The translations under genes and the position numbers were made by a program. A DNA stretch of 64,000 nt from Trichinella spiralis (lineage: Eukaryota; Nematoda; Enoplea; Trichinellida; Trichinellidae): the NCBI GenBank assembly GCA_000181795.3, contig CM012955.1, positions 6,010,838-6,074,837 on the forward strand. The letters are read 5' to 3'. The notes beneath the pieces are model-generated. The model saw nothing but the letters and a program-made list of their open reading frames with translations, had not been told where the DNA came from and ran no database searches. This document shows positions 1 through 11,500 of this stretch, one piece after another (positions within the stretch are counted from its first letter, which is position 1; the number at the start of each line of letters is the position of its first letter).

Positions 1-1108
1 GAATTCAAATAAATAAATATTAAAGTAAATGACTAGTAGTAAATGGATAGTAAAACAAAATGAAGCAAATATATGAACAAAAAACAGCACAGTAGCATAC
101 CTCGCAAGCTACGACCAAGAACGCACATACAAATGCACAGCAATCCGGATCAGCAGCTTTTGCAGTGCTTAACTTTAAACTTTGCTTAACTTTAAAAATC
201 ATTTTAAAATTTGATAACCCTGGAGCTTATTTTAAATTAATTAAACTAAAATTTATTAAATTCCAACCGTATCAGATTAAAATACTTCCATTGTAATACA
301 TTACTTTAAAAATTAATTTCTGGTCTTCTCTGTTTGAACTGTTCATATTTTGTGATGCTGCCTATTCTTTAATGCTTCGAAATGATTAATGATAATCTCC
401 AGTAAACTGCACAATGTTGTTATTCTGGAGTAAAGTTAGAGTTAAGTTTCTTGATTTTTGGCTTTGTCGATGAGCCCCATTTTACACCGTCCTCATCACA
501 GTTACAAGTTGTATAAGGGAAACACTATCGTTAAAAATTGTAATCTCATTTTCCCCTGATTTCCCGTGCTGCACAAATAAATTAAATATATTTAATTCAC
601 TAAATATGTAAGTAATAATACATTAATGAAATGAATTAACTTTTAAAATTTGTTTAAATTTAACAGCTCTAAAATAATTTTAAGTTGTTGTTGAGAATAT
701 GAAGACCTCAATAGAATTGCGATATGCTGGCAAATTATTTCATATAGAACTATTATTAACTTATTTAAAAATTATAAATCATGACGACTTTTTATTTTTT
801 TATAGCATTTTTTGGCAAATGAAGTAAATTCGATGCGCAAAATCTATGAACACATAATGTATAGAGTAACCTGAAAATCTTTAATTGATGTAATATATGC
901 AGAATTTACTTTTTGTGTTTGCAACAATTTTGACTAAGTTTGCCCAAAATATAATTTTAATTTTAAATACAATATGTATTTTAAGCAAATTATAAAATAA
1001 ACTTTATGCTATATGCGATCTTTTATGCTGTTCAACTTGTTCAAATTTGAAGGCAATAGTTGAATATTATTGATTTTTTATTTACGCTTATATTTCAGTG
1101 TGCAGAGA
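1..1108. other. AT-rich intergenic DNA upstream of the F-box gene
   Basis: I see no convincing coding exon here. A 60-codon minus-strand frame at 20-202 is cysteine-rich low-complexity sequence without splice context. The last part probably holds the promoter and 5-prime leader of the gene that starts at 1109. A TTTCAG acceptor at 1093-1098, eleven bases before that ATG, could be a trans-splice or leader splice site. Confidence 0.5.
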
Positions 1109-2757
1109 ATGTTTTCTTCAAACAGGCGGTGTATTGATTGGAAAGATGATGATGAAGCAAAACTGGTGCCACTTGCTAAACAGAAGTTTCAGATGTTTAC
1201 TAAAGCAAAAAGATGTCTGCGAGTTTTGCCAAATGGTTGCACTGCTAGGTGAAAAGCGGTCCTGAAGTGCTCGCGTTGGCCCTAATCTCATTTGGTTTGT
1301 TAGCCTTTGTCATGGCCATAATATATATTTGTTTTAATTAAACAGCGAATGGTTAATTATTATGTGCACAAAGCTTCTGGACTTGCCTGACAATTGTTTG
1401 CTGCACATTTTGGAAAATTTGACTATTATGCAATGCACTTATTGCAAATTAATTTGCAAGCGTTTTGTGATTCTTTGCGAGTACTCAATTCGATGTCGGA
1501 ATCAATTGTATTTTCCCGATTTTTCAAAGAATGGTGATGATTGCGTCGATGCAAATGAAATAACAAATCGGCTTCTCCAAATACTTGCCCTGTACGGATA
1601 TAGGTTCAAGTAAGTAATTTTTTTCTTTTCCAGAAACATAAGAACGTTAAAGATTTTAAATGACAATATGCTAGAAGGTTTATAATCAATATTTTTTGTT
1701 TATTATCTGCAGTAGCCAATCATAAGTTTGAACTAATAAATATTTTTGTTAAATGCTAATTCCTATAAGCAGCTTGTAATGCAGTCTTCTTGAGATTTAT
1801 TTTAAAATAGAATTCCCCATTATTGGTTATATTACGATTCAGGAATCTAACAGAAGGAGTTTACAAAAGTAATAAATTATTTAATCAAATTTGAAGTAGT
1901 AAATAATTTGCGTTTAGAATTGCAAAAATGGGCGCCATAATATAAAGCTTTGCATTTATAATTTTTATTCAGGGACATTTTTGTGGGATTCACATTTTTC
2001 CAACTAAAAAAAGAATTAATCGATGCTATAGCAGTGCACTGCACTTCTTTGAATAAGTTGGATGTATCTTTCGCAAGAGCGGAGACGAACTTGGTATCTA
2101 TACTCAGAGAAGCAAAATCAACATTGAACGCTTTAAATATAGAAGAAGTAAATTGGATTCAAAAGGAAGATTATTATTCCACATTGAAAGAGCTTTCAGC
2201 ATTACCTAAACTGAAAGAATTGAATGCAAGACGATTTTAGTAAGATATTTTACAAACAGCGTATAAAAATGCTTGTTTATTTAAAATTCTTTAATTGTAG
2301 TAGCTATTATCCAATACTTCCAAATGATACTTCATTTTACCTGAACAACAGTGTAATTAATTTGAATTTGTCTGGAAATCGATGGCTTTCAAAACAGCAG
2401 CTTCATTTTGTTTTGTCAAATTTGACGCAGCTAAAAACGCTAAAGCTATCTTGTCTTTCCAATGTCGTGGATTCGGACATTATCAAGCTCATTTCAACAA
2501 TGAAAAAACTGGAAATTTTGGAATTGAATAATATATCCCGTTTAGATTTATCCCTTTCTGAACTCTGCCACCTGAACGGTTCATTGAAAAAGTTGTACCT
2601 AAGAGATAATTCTGCACTTAATGATATCACCTTTTTCATGCTGTTGGAAAAATGCTATTCTATGGAAATTATGGACGTGCGATTTTGCTTATTGTCGAGC
2701 AAAGCATTAAATTTTGCCAGAAAACAACACAAGGTGAAAATTATATTTGAATGCTAA
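1109..2757 (+). CDS. F-box and leucine-rich-repeat protein (FBXL-like)
   Basis: Four exons join in phase: 1109-1248, 1346-1609, 1973-2239 and 2301-2757, giving 375 residues. An F-box lies at about residues 56-95, with the typical LPDNCLLHILENL core. From about residue 150 to the end come irregular leucine-rich repeats, for example VINLNLSGN and LKKLYLRDN. F-box proteins bind Skp1 in SCF ubiquitin ligases and use the repeats to choose substrates; here that role is inferred from domain order only. The ATG at 1109 was chosen because it follows a TTTCAG acceptor by eleven bases; an ATG at 1362 would still keep the F-box. The last intron (2240-2300, 61 bp) restores the frame that otherwise appears broken at 2238. 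A polyadenylation signal AATAAA lies at 2885-2890. The substrate and exact FBXL subgroup are not recognisable. Confidence 0.8.
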
Positions 2758-2884
2758 AGTGGCTTTATGGCGATAATCGGAAATTATTCGTATCGATTGC
2801 AAATGTTGTCTTTGTAAAAATGTTGCATTATTAATTTTAGAAATTACTGCCATTAGTGCTTACTATGTGAAGAACATTTTATAA

Positions 2885-2890
2885 AATAAA
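2885..2890 (+). terminator. Probable polyadenylation signal of the F-box gene
   Basis: A canonical AATAAA sits about 130 bases after the stop codon at 2755-2757, a normal distance for a nematode 3-prime UTR. Confidence 0.5.
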
Positions 2891-4303
2891 ATGTTTGTAA
2901 ATTTGTTAAATGCTTTTCCGTAAAAGAAGCGAGCAGCAAATGTTGTAAATTGTAAAATATGTTGCTACTTATGGCAGACTTGAAAAATATTTTCTACATA
3001 GTTTTTGTTATAAAATTTATGGACTTTATGCTGCAACGCTTTTATGCAGTTGAAAAGCGCTGTTAATGTAAAAATACTTAAAATTTAATAATTATTGAAA
3101 TATTAATTTCAATAAATTGAAGAAACTGAAAGATAGACAAGCAACAAAAGTGATATTTTGAAAGCAGTATTTCAATTTATAAAATATATTTGTTATCTTA
3201 ATGGATTTGATTTCAACTGCTTTTCTCACTTGTTGACTTGAAAATAACTAATAATATCAAATATAATGCTTTTCACCGTAAATCAGTGTTCAAAATATAT
3301 TAATTTATTTGAAAATTTTGTGAAGTGCAATTATAATGCATAGATGTTTTTTAAATATTTTTTGCATCTTAGCAAATAAATTGCTTGTTAATTTCAAATG
3401 ATTAATCATGATATTGCAATTTAATAAATGTGTTTGAATTTTTTTATCTGACCTAACATATGCACAGCAGATGTTTTGATATGGTTTGGCGTAAACAAAA
3501 AACAAAGATGCAAATATGTATATATATGTATATGTATATGTATATGTGTATGCGTATATACGTTTTAAAATAAAGTTTAGAATTGTACGGATTTGAAAAG
3601 TTGAGCTTTGTTTGATGTGTAAGTTTGCAATTGGGTAGCATGCAGTAAAAATATGCTACTCTTTGTCGGCGTCATCGTCACAAATTTCACTGATTCAAGG
3701 GACGAAAGTAGAAGCTGGAAGTTGTAAGGAATGAAACTCAAATTTAACTACGTAGCAGTTCTGCTGCTTGGATACGCTTTTTGACGACAGCGGAACACGC
3801 TGGAAACGAAAAATCACAACTGGCTAGCCGTTGTGATGATGGGTTAGCTTGAAGAATTTGAATTCCAGTTGCCTCAGTCCGGCCGCATGTTTAAGAAGCA
3901 GACGCGGCTGCAATTTCAAATAATGCATTAGCATTAGCATAACAGCTGGCCAGTGACGACACAGCTTTGACGAGTAGTTTGTAGTAGTTGCCTACGTCTG
4001 CCCAGCTGCTTGTGAATGAATTTTCCAAGCCGTGCACTCTTGTTGGCCCGCTTGTCCGCATCTCAGCAATATTATTCGCTTCTACTCCCAAGTGCAAGCA
4101 CCGCTCACACGCGACCGACCCTCTTCTGCTTTTTCTCTTTCAACTAACTATAACGCCGAAACTTCTTCTTCTTACGAAAATCTTTTTCCAACCAATGCAA
4201 TACAGCTTAAATTGACTTTCAGTTGGTGCTAATATTGCTTCTTGTTTGGCTTGGTTCTTCGAATCCAGATATTTTTGCACCGTTGTCAAAAAATTTCCAC
4301 ATC
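2891..4303. promoter_or_regulatory. Intergenic DNA and probable unc-89 promoter/leader
   Basis: The first 750 bases are AT-rich and hold a TATG/TATA microsatellite (3515-3561). From about 3650 to 4220 the base composition shifts to clearly higher GC, with many CAGC and GGC words. This is most likely the promoter and untranslated leader of unc-89. An acceptor-like TTTCAG ends at about 4221, so an upstream non-coding exon may be spliced onto the first coding exon. Confidence 0.45.
3515..3561. repeat. TATG/TATA microsatellite
   Basis: About 47 bases of alternating TATG and TATA units, with slight degeneration to GTGTATGCG at the right end. It is intergenic and non-coding. Confidence 0.8.
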
Positions 4304-7300
4304 ATGACAACTACCGGCTATACGAGCAAATATAGCTCATACAAGAAGTATATCACCTCCAGCGAAGTGTCATTTGCATCTAATCAACGACGATCCAGCT
4401 ATAAAAGTGAAATAGCTGATGAATATATCAGCTCACGTGGCAATAGTTCCAGGCAAAAAGAAATAATAACTGTAAGTATTCTGCAATTTACTTTCTGATT
4501 GCATATTTTACAAGTTAAAACTGACATGTCAAATATACAACAAATTATGATCGTTATGTAAATTTTTTTTTACTTTACATATAAAATTGACTTTCATTAT
4601 TAATATTTCTTATAACTTGTGTATAGAAAAGTATACAAATATTCGACGATTGTCATAAAATTGAACTTGAATTTTATTGATACGACCTATTGATTTTATA
4701 TTCACTGATTATTTATCTTTCAAACTTTGTTGGACAATTAAATATCTATAAAATTTATGTGTGAAATGAATATATTTTACTCATTTGAACGTGTTGGAAA
4801 ACAAAAGTTAACCACGTGATAACATTTTCATTCAGATAATTAATATTCGCCACTTCTTCAGAGTGCGTGTTGTTGTATTCGGCGAAAATGTCAAATTCAA
4901 CGTTATTTGCATAAAGTAAAAATATGATTACGTGCAGTTGAAAACAATACTAACATCTGTTTTCAATTTTGTTCTTCAATTATCAGATTTGTATATGCCA
5001 AAATGGAATTATCATTGGCATAATAAAAGCAGAATTTAGAATTGCATAATTTTGAAAAAAATGTTTCTAGAATTTGTTTGAAGCAAATAAGTGTTAAATC
5101 AGTTAAATACTATGAAGTAAAGAGCGCATTTTTTTCACTTGATCTTATATAGCTTGAATGAAAGTAAAAATAGACAACTGACGTCAAACGTGAATACTTC
5201 TAGTATGAAATCACAAAGATGTCAGTATTTCAGTAATTTTAAGAACGTTAATTTGAAGCAAGCATTTTAAATAACAATATATTTTTACTTTAATTTTTTT
5301 ACTTGATTTTTAATTGAGGTCAAATAAAAAATTTATTTACTGGAATGTTTTTAATTTGTTTAATTAATTTGTTTTCAACTTGAATAATGTGATGAATTTC
5401 AAATTAATCATTCATGTTGTTTATTGTCATTTGCAAGTCTGTTATTTTTGTTTTGACATAAACGAATATAAATAACTATTAAAAATTTTTCTTTGCTGAT
5501 TCATAATTTTTCATTTAAACTTATTTTCAGGGTAGCGATACGCACAGTTTGCCGGTGTACATTGTAACTCAGGATTTCAATCCGGATGTTTCGAACACGG
5601 ATGCATTGCCACTCGAAGAGGGTCAGATTGTTGAAGTGTTGGACAGCAAAAATGCCTCATCATGGCTGGTTCGAACGAAGGTTAAAGCATTTTTTAAAAT
5701 TGATTTCTTCATTCAGCTTTTTTTTTGACAAACATGATCCTTTCGAAGATCTCTTCATCTCATCGTTTGACAATCACAGTGTTTAATGTTTAAATGCAGC
5801 TCGAATAAACAGAAATAACTTATGCATGAAATGCAGTTGAAATCTGCAATTTTAAATTATAATAATGCTTGTCAAATTGTAATTCAAGGCTCGTCCACCG
5901 AAAATTGGCTGGGCGCCAGGAACACTTTTCGAAACTCCGACTGAATATTATCGGCACCGACGCGAATCTAGAGAGCTCACTCCGACCGATGTACCCATGA
6001 CAAAAAAGGAAGAAGCTCTTTTGAAGCGAAAGTAAATTTACACTATTCAATTTAGTTTAAATGCAATTTCATTTTATATTTATGCAATAAAAAAGCAAAA
6101 ATATAATAATACAGGCATGATCATTCGTTAAGTTCATGTTTTCGTTTAAGCCAAATTTGGGTATTAAACTTTTCAAATTATTAGTTGACTTATTTCATAT
6201 TAAACTGTTGGTTAGTCATTTTTCATACTTTTTTCTAAAATGCGGACTATACAATGTATAACAAGTTAATGTTGACTGTAAATATTTTTGTACCTTATTC
6301 ATGCTTACTGTAATTGAAAAGTCAATTTTGTTTTTGCATTTTCAGCGCTGTATTCCAGCAGCTGATGAAATCAGAAGAAGTATACGTTTCAGAGCTGCAC
6401 CATCTTCTCGAAACATACTTACACTTTCTTGACGACCAGTCGCCGCCGTTAGCTGTTCGGCAGCTAAAAGAACAGCTGTCATTAAATTTGCGCGAAATTT
6501 ATAACTTTCACGCCAAGTATTTTTCTCGAAAACGTTTCTATAAACTGAATTTCATATTTCACATTTTCACCATTCAGTGTGTTGTTGAAAGGATTCCAGT
6601 ACTATAGCGATGATCCTGGAATTGTCGGCCAAACGTTTATGCGACTTGAAAGAGATTTTGATCATCATATCAAATACTGCCACGATGAACCTGATACGGA
6701 AAAGCTTATTGAAGAACCAGTTGTTAAGCAGTATTTTGAGGTAATTCTTTTTTTTACTACATGTCTGTAACTGTACTTACACAGGATACTTTGCTGTGTA
6801 ATAATTTATTGAATTCAAATATTTTATATACTACTTAAACTGCACTGAATTTGAATAAAATGTTGTTTACAGAAGTTGATATAAAACCTGAATTTTTACT
6901 GTACTCTAGTGTAATTATAATTTTGTTTTAATACATTCAAAAGCTTAAATAATAATTCTTCTTTAAAATAATTAATTAATTAATAAAAACCAAAGTTAAA
7001 ATTAAACATTTTATCATCCGCATGTTATACTGATAGCAACACTTGCGTGAGTGTAAAAATTGCCAGTTATCGAAAAACATGTAGTTGATGGAAAAGTTAA
7101 AAAAACCTCATTTAAGAGTATTCGCGATCGCATCGAAACTGCAGAAAAGACTTTGTTGGATTATTTGCAGCTTCCAATCAAACGAATTCAAGAATATCAG
7201 CAATTTCTGAAAGTAAGCACGTATTCTAATTTTCATTGGCCGCTATATTTGATTTTTCAATAGGAAATGATTCGGTACAGCTTGAAAGCAGATTTGCCTG

Positions 7301-8524
7301 TTGATAGTTTGCAGAAAGCTTTAGAGCTGATGTTGTGGATTCCGAAACGAGCTGTTGATTTGAACTTTATCCAGAGCATAAGCGACCTTCCTACTGATGC
7401 TTCAAGACTTGGTCGTCTGTTGAGACACGTACGTGATGACGCTTGCACGGAGGAACAAACGTTAGCATGAACATGGTATTTTTTTTTGTAGGACCAATTT
7501 CGAGTATGGGAAAAAACCAAAGAAGGAGAAGGAACTTTGCAGTATGTTTTTCTTTTTAAATCCAAACTTGTGTTCACAAGCAAGCAAGAAAGTGAAGATG
7601 CGGATGAAATACCAGAATTTAAGTTCAACTATTCTGTGAGGGTAAGAATGATTTTTATTTTACTGTTTTCAAATTAGCAACATAATCTTAACGTTCAATA
7701 TAAAAATGAACTAATTAAGTGAAACATTTTTTCTACATTTTTTTTATATTATGAGAGCCCTTTATTGCGTTAATTCTGAATGTTAACAAACTTGCCATTT
7801 GTTTCTTTTTTTAAAATTTTATTTCTGATCATATCTTATGTTTTTTTCATGTATTTATTTGCTTTAATTGTGAAACAAATGAGATCAACCTTTTTGTGCA
7901 CAAATAAATTATTCTTATCACAAACATTTTGAATCTCTGTCCAGTATTACTCTTCAGGTGATTCGGTTTATCATAGTTAGAAATTATGCAAATTGGCTAG
8001 TGTTTGAAATGCGATTTCGCGAATGCAAATTTTAGATTGATAAATATGAATTGAAAGATGATCCACAAGATAGTAGCATTATTCAGTTATGTCCTTTGGA
8101 TCCGGCATTGCCGGTTTATTATTTGCAAGCAACGGAAACCAGCGATACTGAAGTTGTAAAACAAGCGTGGGTGAAAGATTTAAATGAAACTAAAGAAGCT
8201 CTAGGTATGCATACGCAGTATTGCTTGAATGGTTGTAGGAAAATTGGGTTGTTTTAGTTTCGTTGGCAGAAGAAGAAACTGAAACAATGACAGAATTTGC
8301 TGACTTTTCAGATATTAAAAGTGAATTTTCAGAATATTCGAGCGTTTCTCGAAAAAGTTCATTATATGGAGGTATTTTGTGTTTTATTATAACTCATTCA
8401 TGATGATCATGATTTGCTTCAGATGGTGTTGACGACGGTCCTCCTAGAAAGAAACATAAAACTCCACCAAGTATCTCAAGGTCCACATCAGTCCAAAGTT
8501 TGTGCAGCATGAATTTAGAAAGTG
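4304..8524 (+). other. unc-89: unc-89 N-terminal SH3-DH-PH signalling module (11 exons)
   Basis: Exons: 4304-4471, 5531-5680, 5889-6031, 6346-6516, 6578-6740, 7117-7212, 7264-7428, 7492-7641, 8036-8204, 8258-8371 and 8423-8524. SH3 is at about residues 61-125 (LPLEEGQIVEVLD, then GWAPG), DH at about 155-345 (FQQLMKSEEVYVSELHHLL start; helix with YYSDDPG; LPIKRIQEYQQFLK), and PH at about 350-460 (DQFRVWE, then YVFLFKSKLVFTSK). A Ser-rich linker with SRKSSLYG and GPPRKK follows, as in C. elegans. The acceptor at 7116 was preferred because it keeps phase 0 and gives the same number of residues (26) as C. elegans between the FE and YQ landmarks of the DH domain. Confidence 0.88.
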
Positions 8525-11500
8525 GTAATTAATTTTAAAAATATAATGCATATAACTTATAGCTACACTGAAATTCAACGTGAATTTTAACGTTTTATTC
8601 AATATATTAATTTATCTGTAGTCACTCAAACTGGTTCTATTGAAATGCATGGATCTAATATGACACGAACGCAGTATGGTTATAGAACATTACATGCTAC
8701 TACTGCTAAGATGTCACTTAAAGTATCTGGATATCCCCTTCCAGTAATTACATGGTTTGTAATGGTCTGAACTTCATAGTTATGCATTTGTAAACATTAT
8801 ATTATATATCAGGTTTAAAGACGGTGTGCCTTTGCAAGAAGATGAGAGACATAAATTTTATTCTGATGAAGATGGATTTTTTGCCATGACGATTGAACCT
8901 GTCTTAATGGAAGACACTGGTCGTTATACTTGCGTTGCCACTAATGAATATGGACAAGCCACAACATCTGCTTTCTTTAGAGTTGTGACAGGTATACGTT
9001 TGATTGATATTTGATTTGATTAGATTATGAGCAGCGCTGATGAACATTTGCTTCAGCTGAGCGTGAACCTGAAAAACCGCGCTTTGTGACCGTTTTGCAA
9101 GACCTACAAATACACGAAGGCGAAACAGCTAAATTTTCTTGTGAAGTAGAAGGTTGGCCCGAACCTGAAATCCAGTTCTACTTAGATGACCAAGCTATAC
9201 ATCCGTCCAGAGAGTATATAATGGATTATGATGGCCATTTAGTACACTTGAACATTCGTGATGTCCAACCAGATGATGCAGGAGTCATCTCACTTAAAAT
9301 ATTAAACGCAAGTGGTTCTGATGAATGCAAAGCTACATTGACTGTCATCGAACAACCAGACAAGCGAAAGGTTCCACCTGAATTTCAGCAAGTACTTCAT
9401 GATGTTGTTGTGAAAGAGGACGACGAAGTGAAGTTTAAAGTTGTCTGCAGCGGTGATCCAACTCCTGAAGTGGTATGGTATGTTAATGGGACTCCGCTGA
9501 CAAATTCTGATAAAGTGAACATCATTGCCGAGGATGGAATTTATATTTTAAAGATAAGTAACATTACTCAGCACTTTGATGGTGAACTGCTGTGTAGAGC
9601 AATAAACAGGTAATTTTTAACTGCTTTTATTTATATTAATACTGTGTTTAATTTGTAAATAAGAAATTTTCTAATTATAAGCTTCATTTCATAAAAGGGA
9701 AATGGAAGAAACGTTTTAGAATTAATTGAAAAATAACTTCTTTCAGACTTTTTGCAGCAAAATATTTGCCCAACGTTATAGCTCACATAATAATTATACA
9801 TATATGCATATTTATAAAATAATGTAATTTTAGAATTGGTGAAGCAAGTTGTGGCTGTCATGTAACTGTACTTAAAGAAGATCACGCTCCTATATTTGAG
9901 CAAGAGCTATGCAATCAAGTTGTGTGTATTGGTGATTTAGTAAAATTGCAAGTAATGATCAGTGCTTCACCTGTGGCTACTGTAAGTTGGATGATAAATG
10001 AACAACCGATTGATGAAAAAAGTGGAAATGTACGGATCACTGAAAAGCCTCAGAGCGGAATTTATGTCTTAGAAATTCTAAACGCTACGACAGAACAAAA
10101 TGGCTTGATTGAATGTCTTGCAAGAAATCGTGTCGGAGAAGCTAAATCTCAAGCCACTTTATCAGTTGAAACTTCTGACTTTCCACCAATGTTTAAACAA
10201 GAACTGCACGACATTCGAGCAAAGTTAGGACAACCAGTTGAATTGCAGGTGAGTTGGTGCAATATAATGTATATTTCTAAAAAACCAATATAAATTAACG
10301 TTAAGAATTAAATACGTCGTGGATTTCAAAGCGACATTATGTTTCTCTTTTAGCTAAATTTCTCATCAGATGAAGATGTTTTATTTAACTTTTATACAAT
10401 TAATTGCACGTTTACTTGGACGAAATTGCATAGAATAATATGAGCAGTTCAAGCTTATTTTGTAGTGTATTTTGTTTTTTCAATAATTAAAAGCATCATC
10501 TTGTTTTGATTGTTATTCATCAGTTTTAAATATTGTTTAGGTAATTGTGGATAGTAGGCCGATATCTGTTGTTCATTGGAGTGTCAACGGTCGTGAAATT
10601 ACTGGAGATGAAAACTGCAGTTTAAAGAGTGATTTGTCGAATCGACATCAGCTAAGTATTGCTCATCTCACTGAAGACTTGTGTGGTTTATGGGTCTGTA
10701 AAGCTGAGAACAGCTGTGGAAGCGCTACTTGTCAAGCATCAGTTACTGCCGCAGATTCGACTAGCAAAACCGCAGACTCAGTACCCGGTGTTCATTTTGA
10801 TTCGAAATTGCCACCTGTTATCAAAAGACACGTCGGCGAGCAATTTGCAGTGGATGTTCGAGTAACTGGGGAACAGCCAGTTGGCTTTTGGAGCTTAAAT
10901 GGAAAACGATTGGAAAGTTCTGAATTTGTTAGGCTTACTGAGCAACCTGGTGGGTTATTTCGTCTTGAAATTCTCACTCTTAGTGAAGAATTCTCAGGGA
11001 CGTTGAGTTTCGAAGCGCAAGGATCGTCTGGACAAGTTGTCAGCATGTCTTCTGAACTTATTGTTTTGCCAGCTCCATCTGACGTCGTTGTTGTTAGCCA
11101 ACTGCCGCCCAGCATAACCGCTGAAGTCGGTAGCAAAGTGCTCGTTGAATTGAACTTGGGCTCATCAGAACAGCAGCATCAGCAAGCTGAAATTACCTGG
11201 CTGTTGAATGGACAGCCCATTGCAAAGTCAGATGAAGTGCAACTTCATCATGACCAAGATCGGATTTGCTTGCAGATTGATAATATTAGTGAAAATTACG
11301 CTGGAGTGCTTACATGCCTTGTGAAGTTGGGCAATGCGACTGAAACTCTTCAGACAAACCTCGAAGTTGTTCGGACAAATCGACCTCCGGCAGAAATTTC
11401 TGGACTGTCAGATACTGAAGTCGAAGAAGGAGATACAATAGAATTCAAACTGAACATAGAAAATGCTAAATCCTTTCAAGCAGAATGGTTTCTCAATGGT

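Noticed and set aside
2224-2300. Apparent frameshift breaking the F-box/LRR gene
   Set aside because: A canonical 61-base intron, GTAAGAT at 2240 to TTGTAG at 2300, joins the two frames exactly, so no lesion is needed.
4223-4303. Hydrophobic, signal-peptide-like extension upstream of the unc-89 start
   Set aside because: It has no ATG before 4304 and begins at a splice acceptor. UNC-89 is cytoplasmic and the protein from ATG 4304 matches the known N-terminus.
6785-6797. A 13-base microexon in the unc-89 DH domain
   Set aside because: It was only needed if the next exon began at 7067. The acceptor at 7116 keeps phase without it and matches the C. elegans spacing of the DH domain residue for residue.
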